Source: Streptomyces sp. S465 (GTDB taxonomy: Bacteria > Actinomycetota > Actinomycetes > Streptomycetales > Streptomycetaceae). From it: a stretch of DNA of 64,000 nt. Each line of letters starts with the position of its first letter. The stretch's first letter is position 1. Of this stretch, positions 33,465-41,099 are shown piece after piece. The DNA is taken from positions 7,248,001 through 7,312,000 of the forward strand of contig NZ_CP114036.1 in the NCBI RefSeq assembly GCF_026898115.1, read 5' to 3'. Made by a program: the position numbers and the translations under genes. The notes beneath the pieces were generated by a model. The model saw nothing but the letters and a program-made list of their open reading frames with translations. It was not told where the DNA came from and made no database searches.

Positions 33465-35306
33465 TCAGGCCTTGGCATACTCGCGGAAGCCGCGCCCCGT
33501 CTTGCGCCCCAGGCACCCGGCCGCGACCAGATGCTCCAGCAGCGGCGCCGGCGCCAGACCCGGTTCCCGGAACTCCCGGTGCAGCACCCGCTCGATGGCC
33601 AGCGACACATCGAGCCCCACGACGTCGAGCAGTTCGAAGGGACCCATCGGATAGCCGCCGCCCAGCTTCATCGCGGCGTCGATGTCGTCCGGGGTGGCGT
33701 AGTGCTCCTGGACCATCTTCACCGCGTTGTTGAGGTACGGGAACAGCAGGGCGTTCACGATGAAACCGGCCCGGTCGCCGCAGTCCACCGGATGCTTGCC
33801 CACCGCCGCACACACCGCGTGCGCCGTCGCGCGCACCTCGTCCGCCGTCAGCACGGTGTGCACCACCTCGATGAGCTTCATCGCGGGCGCCGGGTTGAAG
33901 AAGTGCAGGCCCACCACGTCCTGCGGGCGCGAGGTCGCCCGCGCGCAGGCGATGACCGGCAGCGATGAGGTGGTCGTGGCCAGCACCGCACCCGGTTTGC
34001 AGACCTTGTCCAGCGCCCGGAACAGCTCCTGCTTGACGACCAGGTCCTCGGCCACCGCCTCCACGGCCAGATCCACCGAGCCGAACGCGTCCGGCGAATC
34101 CGCCGTGGTGATCCGCTCCAGCGCCTGCCGCCGGGCCGGTTCGGTCATCCGCCCCTTGGCCACCGACCGCCCCAGGGACTTGGCTATGCGGGCCTTCGCC
34201 GCCTCGGCCTTCTCCAGGGTCCGGCCCGCCAGCACCACCTCCAGGCCCGCCTTGGCGAAGACCTCGGCGATCCCGGCGGCCATCGTGCCCGAACCCGCGA
34301 CGCCGACGGCGCGCACCGGGCGCGCCCCATCGGTGGAGTGCCGCACCTGGTCCGACGCGGCGTCCGGGACCACGGTGCCGCTGCCCGGCGCCTCGTACGT
34401 ATAGAAGCCGCGGCCCGCCTTACGGCCGGTGAGACCGGCCTCGGCGAGCTGCCCCAGGACGGGCGCGGGCGCGTGCAGCCGGTCACCGGAGGCGGCGTAC
34501 ATGGCCTCCAGGACGGTACGGGCGGTGTCGATGCCGATCAGGTCGAGCAGGGCCAGCGGGCCCATCGGCAGCCCGCAGCCGAGTCTCATCGCGGCGTCGA
34601 TGTCCTCCCGTGCCGCGTACTTGGCCTCGTACATCGCGGCGGCCTGGTTGAGATAGCCGAACAGCAGCCCGTCGGCGACGAACCCGGGCCGGTCGCCGAG
34701 CGCCACCGGCTCCTTGCCCAGATCGCGGGCGAGCGCGGTGACCGCCTCGACGGCCGCGGGGGCGGTGAGCACGCTGGAGACGATCTCGACGAGCTTCATG
34801 GCCGGTGCCGGATTGAAGAAGTGCAGGCCCAAGACCCGTTCCGGATGGGCGGATTCGGCGGCCAGCCGGGTCACCGACAGCGCGTTGGTGCCGGTCGCGA
34901 TGACCGCGGCGGGGCTGACCACGGTGTCCAGCTCGGCGAAGACCTCGTGCTTGGTGTCGTAGTCCTCGGGCACCACCTCGATCACCAGGTGCGCGTCGGC
35001 GGCGGCACGCAGATCGGTCGAGACGCGGAATCGGTCCAGGATTCCGGCCCGTTCCCGCTCGCTGATCCGCTCGCGCCGCACGGCGCGGGCGGTGGCGGCC
35101 TCGAGCGCGGTGACGGCTCGGCGGCAGGCGCTCTCGCTGATGTCGATGCCGATCACCTCGCGGCCCGCTCGGGCCAGGATCTCGGCGATGCCGGTGCCCA
35201 TCGTGCCGAGCCCGACGACGGCGACAGTAGTGAGCGGGGCCCGGGAGGGGGAGAGATCAGAGGGGGACGTAGTGCTGACGCCGGTGTGTGGGAGACGACG
35301 GTCCAT
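33465..35306 (-). CDS. Tandem 3-hydroxyacyl-CoA dehydrogenase (two HAD units fused)
   Basis: A 613-residue protein made of two complete 3-hydroxybutyryl-CoA dehydrogenase units. Unit 1 has VVGLGTMGTGIAEILARAG and GLHFFNPAPAMKLVEIV; unit 2 repeats VAGSGTMAAGIAEVFAKAG and GLHFFNPAPAMKLIEVV. Both keep the NAD fold, the catalytic His and the C-terminal GPLALLDLIG / GPFELLDVVG domain. It should interconvert acetoacetyl-CoA and 3-hydroxybutyryl-CoA, feeding crotonyl-CoA to ccr or serving beta-oxidation. ATG 35306 has GGAG six bases upstream. It precedes the TetR gene with a 115-base gap, so may be separately transcribed. The duplication is old, as the halves differ clearly. Confidence 0.9.
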   Translation of the reverse strand: MDRRLPHTGVSTTSPSDLSPSRAPLTTVAVVGLGTMGTGIAEILARAGREVIGIDISESACRRAVTALEAATARAVRRERISERERAGILDRFRVSTDLRAAADAHLVIEVVPEDYDTKHEVFAELDTVVSPAAVIATGTNALSVTRLAAESAHPERVLGLHFFNPAPAMKLVEIVSSVLTAPAAVEAVTALARDLGKEPVALGDRPGFVADGLLFGYLNQAAAMYEAKYAAREDIDAAMRLGCGLPMGPLALLDLIGIDTARTVLEAMYAASGDRLHAPAPVLGQLAEAGLTGRKAGRGFYTYEAPGSGTVVPDAASDQVRHSTDGARPVRAVGVAGSGTMAAGIAEVFAKAGLEVVLAGRTLEKAEAAKARIAKSLGRSVAKGRMTEPARRQALERITTADSPDAFGSVDLAVEAVAEDLVVKQELFRALDKVCKPGAVLATTTSSLPVIACARATSRPQDVVGLHFFNPAPAMKLIEVVHTVLTADEVRATAHAVCAAVGKHPVDCGDRAGFIVNALLFPYLNNAVKMVQEHYATPDDIDAAMKLGGGYPMGPFELLDVVGLDVSLAIERVLHREFREPGLAPAPLLEHLVAAGCLGRKTGRGFREYAKA

Positions 35307-35697
35307 CGCGGACTCCAGAGGGTGTTCCCCGGCACGGGGATGACGTGACGACTGAGGGGAGCTCGGGTCATGCCGCTGCCACCGCTCACACCACGCATGC
35401 GCGGGGGGCTGACGCGGCTGACGCACATCCCCGACGGAAGGTCTTGCACGCTCCCTGGCGGACAGCGCCGTACGGAGGAGACTGCCCGTGGGAGACACGT
35501 GGCCGGCCCTGTCCCGGGGCCATGCCGTATCTGCTTGTGGGAACTGCCGAACCGACGTCACACAGGGCGGCTGCGTCACCAGGCCGCCGGAGCAGGGGTA
35601 CTGCCCGTGTGGCCATATTAACTCGCGGGTAACCAAGATGCCAGAGCCATTGTGAGTCCGTGCCGGGACGCGGCTCACCGGGGAGGGGAGACCTCGT
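35307..35697. other. 391-base divergent intergenic region with possible structured RNA
   Basis: The region holds divergent promoters for the leftward dehydrogenase and the rightward HEAT gene. An AT-rich island, CCATATTAACTCG, at about 35613-35625 is the likeliest promoter site. On the rightward strand 35559-35611 can fold as a three-way junction: CACAC with GTGTG closing it, GCGGC with GCCGC, and GCAG with CTGC. No known riboswitch consensus was recognised, and no gene. Confidence 0.35.
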
Positions 35698-36387
35698 ATG
35701 GACGATGAATTCCGGACGCTGACGGAGCGGGTACGGGCCTCGCTCACGACCCCGCAGGAAACCGCGGCCCATGCCTCGCTGCTCGCGCTCGTGCGCCAGG
35801 GCACCCCCGCCGCGCGCGAACAGCTGGCCCGCATCCTGGTCGCGCCGGAGCAGCCGCTGTGGGCGCGGGAGACCGCGGCCTTCGTGCTCGGCAGCGCGGG
35901 CGACCGCCGGGCCTTCGAAACCCTCGTCCTCCTGCTCAACTACCGCGAGCCGGCCCGCTGTGCGACCGCCGCCCGGGTGCTGGCCCGCCTCGGCGATCCG
36001 CGCACCGCGCGGGCCGCCGCCGCCCTGGCCACGAACCCGCTGCGCACCGCGTACTCCCTGCACCCCATCCGGCTGCTGGTGGAGCTGCGCGCCCCCGAGT
36101 CCGTACCGGCCCTGGTCGCCGCCCTGGAACGGCAGTTGGCGGCCCGCGACCGCCACTGGGCGATCGCCCGCGCCTGCGTCGAGGGCCTGGGCGCGATCGG
36201 CGACGAGCGCGCCATCCCGGCCCTGACCGCCGCCGCCCGGCACATACGCCTCAGCGCGGCGGCCGCCGCCGCCCTGGCCCGCATCACCGGCGAAGGCGCC
36301 GTCACGGGCGGTGGCGCCCCGGAGCCGGCGGGCACGGCCGGTAAGGCCGGTAAGGCGGAGAGCGTGGGTGAGGCCCGCGTGCCGTGA
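35698..36387 (+). CDS. HEAT-repeat domain protein
   Basis: A 229-residue soluble protein built of about four to five HEAT-like helix pairs from residue 20 to 200 (WARETAAFVLGSAGDRRAFETL, ATAARVLARLGDPRTARAA-type units), then a Gly/Lys/Ala-rich tail. PBS-lyase-type HEAT proteins serve as scaffolds or adaptors; no catalytic motif is visible and I cannot assign a partner. ATG 35698 has a strong GGGGAGGGGAG site upstream. It converges on the radical SAM gene, with 16-bp direct repeats between the two stops. Confidence 0.8.
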   Translation: MDDEFRTLTERVRASLTTPQETAAHASLLALVRQGTPAAREQLARILVAPEQPLWARETAAFVLGSAGDRRAFETLVLLLNYREPARCATAARVLARLGDPRTARAAAALATNPLRTAYSLHPIRLLVELRAPESVPALVAALERQLAARDRHWAIARACVEGLGAIGDERAIPALTAAARHIRLSAAAAAALARITGEGAVTGGGAPEPAGTAGKAGKAESVGEARVP

Positions 36388-36420
36388 GGGGAGCCGTGTT
36401 CGTGCCGCGGTGACCGGGAC

Positions 36421-36484
36421 GGCCTACAGCAGTGACGGCCTATGGCAGTGACGGTCTATGGCAGTGACGGTCTACAGCAGTGAC
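36421..36484. repeat. Four 16-bp direct repeats at a convergent junction
   Basis: Units GGCCTACAGCAGTGAC, GGCCTATGGCAGTGAC, GGTCTATGGCAGTGAC and GGTCTACAGCAGTGAC follow head to tail. The last unit contains the stop codon of the leftward radical SAM gene, so the repeat grew outward from the coding end. Confidence 0.9.
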
Positions 36485-37506
36485 AGCTGGGACGGCGCCG
36501 GGGGCGAGTCGGACCGGGTCTCCGGCTCCTCCTGGACGTTGCGGTGCGCGCCCGCCGCGTACGGGCCGATGCCGTACTCGGCGGCGAAGTCGTGCACCAT
36601 CCCGGTGATCCGCCGCTGGTACCACTTCGGGGCGTAGGAGCCGCCCTCGTAGAGCGCGTCGTACCGCCGCAGCAGGCGCGGATGGCGGTGGGTGAGCCAG
36701 GTGGTGAACCACTCGCGGGCGCCGGGACGCAGATGGAGCACCAGCGGGGTCACGGAGCTGGCCCCGGCCTCGGCGATCGCCCTTACGGTGGCGCGCAGTT
36801 GCTCGGGGGAGTCGCCGAGGAAGGGGATCACCGGGGCCATCAGCACCCCGCACGGAATCCCGTGAGCGGACAGCGTGCGCACGACGTCCAGGCGCCGCTC
36901 GGGCGAGGGCGTGCCCGGTTCGACCGTGCGCCACAGCTCGCCGTCGGTGAAGCCGACCGAGACCGAGACGCCGATGTCGGTGACGCGTGACGCCCGCCGC
37001 AGCAGCTCCAGATCGCGCAGGATCAAGGTGCCCTTGGTGAGGATCGAGAAGGGGTTGGCGCGCTCCGTGAGCGCCGTAAGGATGCCGGGCATCAGTTGGT
37101 ACCGGCCCTCGGCGCGCTGGTAGCAGTCCACGTTCGTGCCCATCGCGATGTGCTCACCGGACCAGCGGCGGGAGGCCAGCTCGCGGCGGAGCAGCTCCGG
37201 CGCGTTGGTCTTCACCACGATTTGGGAGTCGAAGCCGAGCCCGGTGTCCAGGTCCAGATAGCTGTGCGTCTTGCGCGCGAAACAGTAGACGCAGGCGTGG
37301 GTGCAGCCACGGTACGGATTCACCGTCCATTCGAACGGCATCCGGGAGGCGCCGGGCACCCGGTTGATGATCGAGCGCGCCCGGATCTCATGGAAGGTGA
37401 TCCCGCGGAACTCCGGGGTGTCGAAGGTGCGGGTGGTCACCGCGTCCGCGGCGAAGAGGGCCGGGGTGGCCGCCCCGTCATCTCTGCTCAGGTTGTCCCA
37501 GCGCAT
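36472..37506 (-). CDS. Rv2578c-type radical SAM protein (SPL-like)
   Basis: A 344-residue radical SAM protein. The 4Fe-4S cluster ligands are Cys68, Cys72 and Cys75 in CTHACVYCFARK, preceded by NPYRGC. The family resembles the spore photoproduct lyase branch and mycobacterial Rv2578c; a DNA-repair role is suspected but the reaction is not known to me. ATG 37506 (MRWDNLS) has GGAGG eight bases upstream; the reading that starts 21 residues earlier would include the promoter. A LexA-box-like sequence lies 36 bases upstream, fitting damage control. Confidence 0.85.
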   Translation of the reverse strand: MRWDNLSRDDGAATPALFAADAVTTRTFDTPEFRGITFHEIRARSIINRVPGASRMPFEWTVNPYRGCTHACVYCFARKTHSYLDLDTGLGFDSQIVVKTNAPELLRRELASRRWSGEHIAMGTNVDCYQRAEGRYQLMPGILTALTERANPFSILTKGTLILRDLELLRRASRVTDIGVSVSVGFTDGELWRTVEPGTPSPERRLDVVRTLSAHGIPCGVLMAPVIPFLGDSPEQLRATVRAIAEAGASSVTPLVLHLRPGAREWFTTWLTHRHPRLLRRYDALYEGGSYAPKWYQRRITGMVHDFAAEYGIGPYAAGAHRNVQEEPETRSDSPPAPSQLSLL

Positions 37507-37541
37507 CGCAGGCACCTCCGGGTCTCGCTCGTACCACAATA

Positions 37542-37555
37542 GAACACATGTGTGA
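37542..37555 (-). promoter_or_regulatory. LexA/SOS-box-like palindrome
   Basis: GAACACATGTGTGA, containing the perfect 10-base palindrome ACACATGTGT, differs by one base from the GAACACATGTTTGA form of actinobacterial SOS boxes as I recall it. It sits between two divergent genes, 36 bases from the radical SAM start. The canonical TCGAAC-N4-GTTCGA arms are incomplete. Confidence 0.45.
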
Positions 37556-37663
37556 TTCGTTTTCGTCAAGCCTGGATTTGGGCCGGTGACCTGGAGGTGG
37601 TTGGCTTGCGTTTGTCAGGACGTCACGGGCAGGGACGTCACGTCGAACGCGGGAGGAAAAGCG

Positions 37664-38107
37664 ATGGGGCAGGTCGAAGCCACCACGGAGCGGATCGTCA
37701 CGGGTAAGCCCGAGGACGTGTTCGACGCACTCGCCGACTATCGCGAGACCCGCCCCCGGCTGCTTCCGCAGCAGTTCAGCGAGTACGAGGTGCGCGAGGG
37801 CGGCGACGGCGAGGGCACCGTCGTGCACTGGAAGCTCCAGGCCACCAGCAAGCGGGTGCGCGACTGCCTGCTGGAGGTCTCCGAGCCGACCGATGGCCGG
37901 CTGGTCGAGAAGGACCGCAACTCCTCCATGGTCACCACCTGGACCGTCACCCCGGCGGGTGAAGGCAGGTCGCGGGTGGTCGTCACCTCGACCTGGACCG
38001 GCGCGAGCGGCATCGGCGGCTTCTTCGAGCGGGCCTTCGCCCCCAAGGGGCTGGCCCGGATCTACGACGAGCTGCTGGCCAAGCTCGCCGCCGAGACCGC
38101 CCAGTAG
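37664..38107 (+). CDS. SRPBCC (START/Bet v1-like) family protein
   Basis: A 147-residue helix-grip protein of the polyketide-cyclase/SRPBCC superfamily, with the typical start TTERIVTGKPEDVFDALADYRE, alternating beta strands, and a long C-terminal helix GLARIYDELLAKLAAE. Such proteins bind hydrophobic ligands. No catalytic residues or partners allow a specific function. ATG 37664 follows GGGAGGAAAA. An upstream extension from 37586 would leave no room for a promoter and is rejected. Confidence 0.82.
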   Translation: MGQVEATTERIVTGKPEDVFDALADYRETRPRLLPQQFSEYEVREGGDGEGTVVHWKLQATSKRVRDCLLEVSEPTDGRLVEKDRNSSMVTTWTVTPAGEGRSRVVVTSTWTGASGIGGFFERAFAPKGLARIYDELLAKLAAETAQ

Positions 38108-38370
38108 CGCCTCGGGCCGGAGTCGGAGTCCGAACCCGGCCTCGTCTCCGGGCCCAACCTCGTCGCCGGCCCTGGTCCCGCCCCGTCCCCGGACCGAACG
38201 TCGCATTCACCGGTTCGGGTGGTTTTCTCCGCTGTCCGGCATACCCCCGCACACGCTCTCACCGGGGGGAATGCCATCGGCCGTCCCTCGTCGACGATTC
38301 GTCGCTGTTTGCCCCTGATTGCGCGTGATGCGAGAAATGGGCGGCGCAGACGTGACGAGGGGAGAAGGAC

Positions 38371-40935
38371 GTGGGCGGCACCACCGGGACCACCGGGGCC
38401 ACCGTGCCGAAGCGGCGAGAGGGCCACGAGCGGGCCGGGGCGTGCGGACCGGCGGGCCCTCCCGCCCACGCCACCGACGAGAGGCCTGGGGAAGCCGGGG
38501 CGGGCCCTCCACCGCCGCCGGTGCCGGTGGCGGTGGAGGCGGGCGACGCCGCCCCGGCCCCCCTCCCGCTCAGCCCGGCCCGGGTGCGGATGGTCTTCGT
38601 CGCGCTGATGCTCGCGCTGCTGCTCGCGGCACTCGAACAGACCATCGTCGCCACCGCCCTCCCCGAGGTGGTCGGTGAACTCCACGGCCTGGACAAGATG
38701 TCCTGGACCGTCACCTCCTACCTCCTCGCGGTCACCGTCGTGCTGCCGCTCTACGGCAAGCTCGGCGATCTCATCGGCCGTAAGAGCGTCTTCCTCTTCG
38801 CGATCGTCGTCTTCGTCGCCGGGTCCGCGCTCGCGGGCTGGTCACGCACGATGGACGAGCTGATCGCCTTCCGCGCCGTCCAGGGCGTGGGCGCCGGCGG
38901 TCTGATGATCGGGGTCCAGGCGATCATGGCGGACATCGTTCCTCCCCGGGAACGCGGCCGCTATATGGGGCTCATCGGCGCCGCGTTCGGCCTCGCCTCG
39001 GTGGCCGGGCCGCTGCTCGGCGGGTTCTTCACCGACCATGTCTCCTGGCGCTGGTGCTTCTACGTCAACGTCCCCTTCGGGCTGGTCACGCTCGCCGTCG
39101 TGGCCGCCGTCCTCAAGGTGCCGGAGCCGGCCCGCCGGGCGCGCTTCGACGTTCTGGGCGCGCTGTTCCTGTCGGTGTTCTCCACCTGCGCGGTGCTGCT
39201 GACGAGTTGGGGCGGCACGGAGTACGCATGGGGCTCTCGCGTCATCCTCGGACTCGCCCTGGGGGCGGCGGTCGCGGCGGTCCTCTTCGTCGTCGTGGAG
39301 TGTGTCGTCCCCGAACCGATCATCCCCATGCGGCTGTTCCGCGACTCGGTCTTCTGCGTCAGCGGACTGATCGGCGCCGTCGTCGGCGTCGCCCTCTTCG
39401 GCGCCGCCAGCTATCTGCCGACCTTCCTCCAGATGGTCGACGGCGTCTCGGCCACCGAGTCGGGGCTGCTGATGGTGCCCATGATGGGCGGCATGGTGCT
39501 GGCCTCCGTCCTCTCCGGCTACCTCATCAGCACCACCGGCCGCTACAAGCTCTTCCCGATCCTCGGCGGGCTGATCTCCGCCATCGGCATGTGGCTGCTC
39601 TCCCGGCTCGAGGAGGACACCTCCCGCCAGGACTACAGCCTGTGGATGGGCGTCCTCGGGCTCGGCATCGGGCTCGTCCTGCCGGTGCTCATCCTCGCCG
39701 TGCAGAACTCCGTGCCCGTCGCCGACCTCGGCTCGGCCACCAGCGCCAACAACTACTTCCGGCAGATCGGCGGCAGCGTCGGCGCGGCCGTGTTCGGCAC
39801 GCTCTTCGCGAACCGGCTCGCCGACCGCCTGAGGGTCGACCTGCCCTCCGGGGCGGCGAACGGGCACGGCGGCGACGGCTCCGGTCTGCCCGACCCCGAC
39901 TCGGTCACCCCGCAGATGGTGCACGCGCTGCCGAGCGCCCTGCGCGACGGCTACATCGCGGCGTACGCCCACGCCATGCCGCGGATCTTCCTCTATCTCG
40001 TGCCGGTGCTCGTCCTGGGCTTCCTGCTCGCCTTCCTGCTGAAGGAGAAACCTCTGGTGTCCCACACCGACTACGCCGTCCAGCAAGACCCGCATGACCT
40101 GCGAGAGCCGGTGGTGCCGGCCGCGCGCACGGGCGCCGGGCCCCGGCACGCCGGGTCCGCCGCGCCGCCGCCCGCCGCGGGTGTCCCGGTGTGCGGCACG
40201 GTCCAGCACCACGACGGCACCTCGGTCCCTCGGGCCGCCCTGACCCTCATCGACGTCGGCGGCCGCCAGATCGGGCGCGGCGCCACCGGGGAGGACGGGC
40301 GGTACGCGCTGAGCACGCCCGGCGCCGGGTCCTACGTCCTGATCGCGGCGGCCGGCGGCCACCAGCCGCGCGCGGTCAGCGTCACCGTCGGGGACCGGCC
40401 GGTCGAACTGGACGTGGTCCTCGGCGGCGCGGGCCGGCTCGCCGGTGCCGTCCTTACGGCCGACGGCACGCCCGTAAGGGAGGCGACCGTCACCCTGACC
40501 GATGTGCGCGGCGAGGTCGTCGCGGCCACCCGCAGCGGGCGCGAAGGGGGCTATGTGATGGACGAGTTGGTGGCGGGTGAGTACACCCTCGCCGCCAGCG
40601 CCCCCGCGTTCCGCCCCGCCGCCCTCCCCGTCACCGTCCAGGCCGCGCGCGAGACCCGGCAGGACGTCGAACTGGCCGGCGGCGCGGTCCTGCGCGGGGT
40701 CGTCCGGGCCACCGGAGGCCGGGTGGTGGAGGACGCCCGGGTCACCCTGCTGGACGCGGCCGGCAATGTGGTCGACACGGCGACGACGGGCCCGGACGGC
40801 GCGTTCCGCTTCATCGACCTGTCGGCGGGCGAATACACGGTCATCGCGGCGGGCTACCCGCCGGTGGCGACGGTCCTCCAGGTCGCGGGCGGCGGCCGTA
40901 CGGAGCGCGATCTGCAACTGGGCTACGAGGACTAG
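38371..40935 (+). CDS. DHA2-type MFS exporter with C-terminal Cna-B/carboxypeptidase-regulatory-like repeats
   Basis: An 854-residue membrane protein. After about 75 Pro-rich cytoplasmic residues comes a 14-helix EmrB/QacA-type drug/H+ antiporter (about 76-570) with motif A GKLGDLIGRKS, motif C FGLASVAGPLLGG and the first-helix LEQTIVATALP. Residues about 600-854 consist of three Ig-like beta domains of the carboxypeptidase-regulatory/Cna-B type (for example GTVQHHDGTSVPRAALTLIDVGG repeated with variations). This fusion is known in Streptomyces, as I recall; the tail probably faces one side of the membrane as a docking or binding module. GTG 38371 follows GGGGAGAAGG. Substrate unknown. Confidence 0.88.
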   Translation: MGGTTGTTGATVPKRREGHERAGACGPAGPPAHATDERPGEAGAGPPPPPVPVAVEAGDAAPAPLPLSPARVRMVFVALMLALLLAALEQTIVATALPEVVGELHGLDKMSWTVTSYLLAVTVVLPLYGKLGDLIGRKSVFLFAIVVFVAGSALAGWSRTMDELIAFRAVQGVGAGGLMIGVQAIMADIVPPRERGRYMGLIGAAFGLASVAGPLLGGFFTDHVSWRWCFYVNVPFGLVTLAVVAAVLKVPEPARRARFDVLGALFLSVFSTCAVLLTSWGGTEYAWGSRVILGLALGAAVAAVLFVVVECVVPEPIIPMRLFRDSVFCVSGLIGAVVGVALFGAASYLPTFLQMVDGVSATESGLLMVPMMGGMVLASVLSGYLISTTGRYKLFPILGGLISAIGMWLLSRLEEDTSRQDYSLWMGVLGLGIGLVLPVLILAVQNSVPVADLGSATSANNYFRQIGGSVGAAVFGTLFANRLADRLRVDLPSGAANGHGGDGSGLPDPDSVTPQMVHALPSALRDGYIAAYAHAMPRIFLYLVPVLVLGFLLAFLLKEKPLVSHTDYAVQQDPHDLREPVVPAARTGAGPRHAGSAAPPPAAGVPVCGTVQHHDGTSVPRAALTLIDVGGRQIGRGATGEDGRYALSTPGAGSYVLIAAAGGHQPRAVSVTVGDRPVELDVVLGGAGRLAGAVLTADGTPVREATVTLTDVRGEVVAATRSGREGGYVMDELVAGEYTLAASAPAFRPAALPVTVQAARETRQDVELAGGAVLRGVVRATGGRVVEDARVTLLDAAGNVVDTATTGPDGAFRFIDLSAGEYTVIAAGYPPVATVLQVAGGGRTERDLQLGYED

Positions 40936-40983
40936 ACCTTGAGCCGGGAGGCGTGGCGAACCGGCGCCTCCCGGCGGCAAGGT
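40936..40983 (+). terminator. Terminator after the MFS gene
   Basis: Directly after the stop, GCCGGGAGGCG (40943-40953) pairs perfectly with 40965-40975 across an 11-base loop, and outer arms ACCTTG and CAAGGT extend the stem. Confidence 0.85.
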
Positions 40984-41099
40984 CCCCGCACGCACGCGCA
41001 CATGACACCTATTCGGGTATTGCCTCCCGTCGGTGCCCGCAACAGCCGTACCGTGGGTAGCACTGTCGCAGATCTTGCGTGCGAAGGAGTCTTCCGCCT

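Noticed and set aside
35307..35697. Cobalamin riboswitch before the HEAT-repeat or dehydrogenase gene
   Set aside because: A GGAGGAGACTGCC stretch loosely resembles a B12 box, but the GCCACTG core and the rest of the consensus are missing, and the downstream genes are not B12-dependent.
38842..41001. 719-residue leftward frame opposite the MFS exporter
   Set aside because: Composition is His/Arg/Gly/Ala-rich without any domain; the exporter on the other strand shows all MFS motifs.
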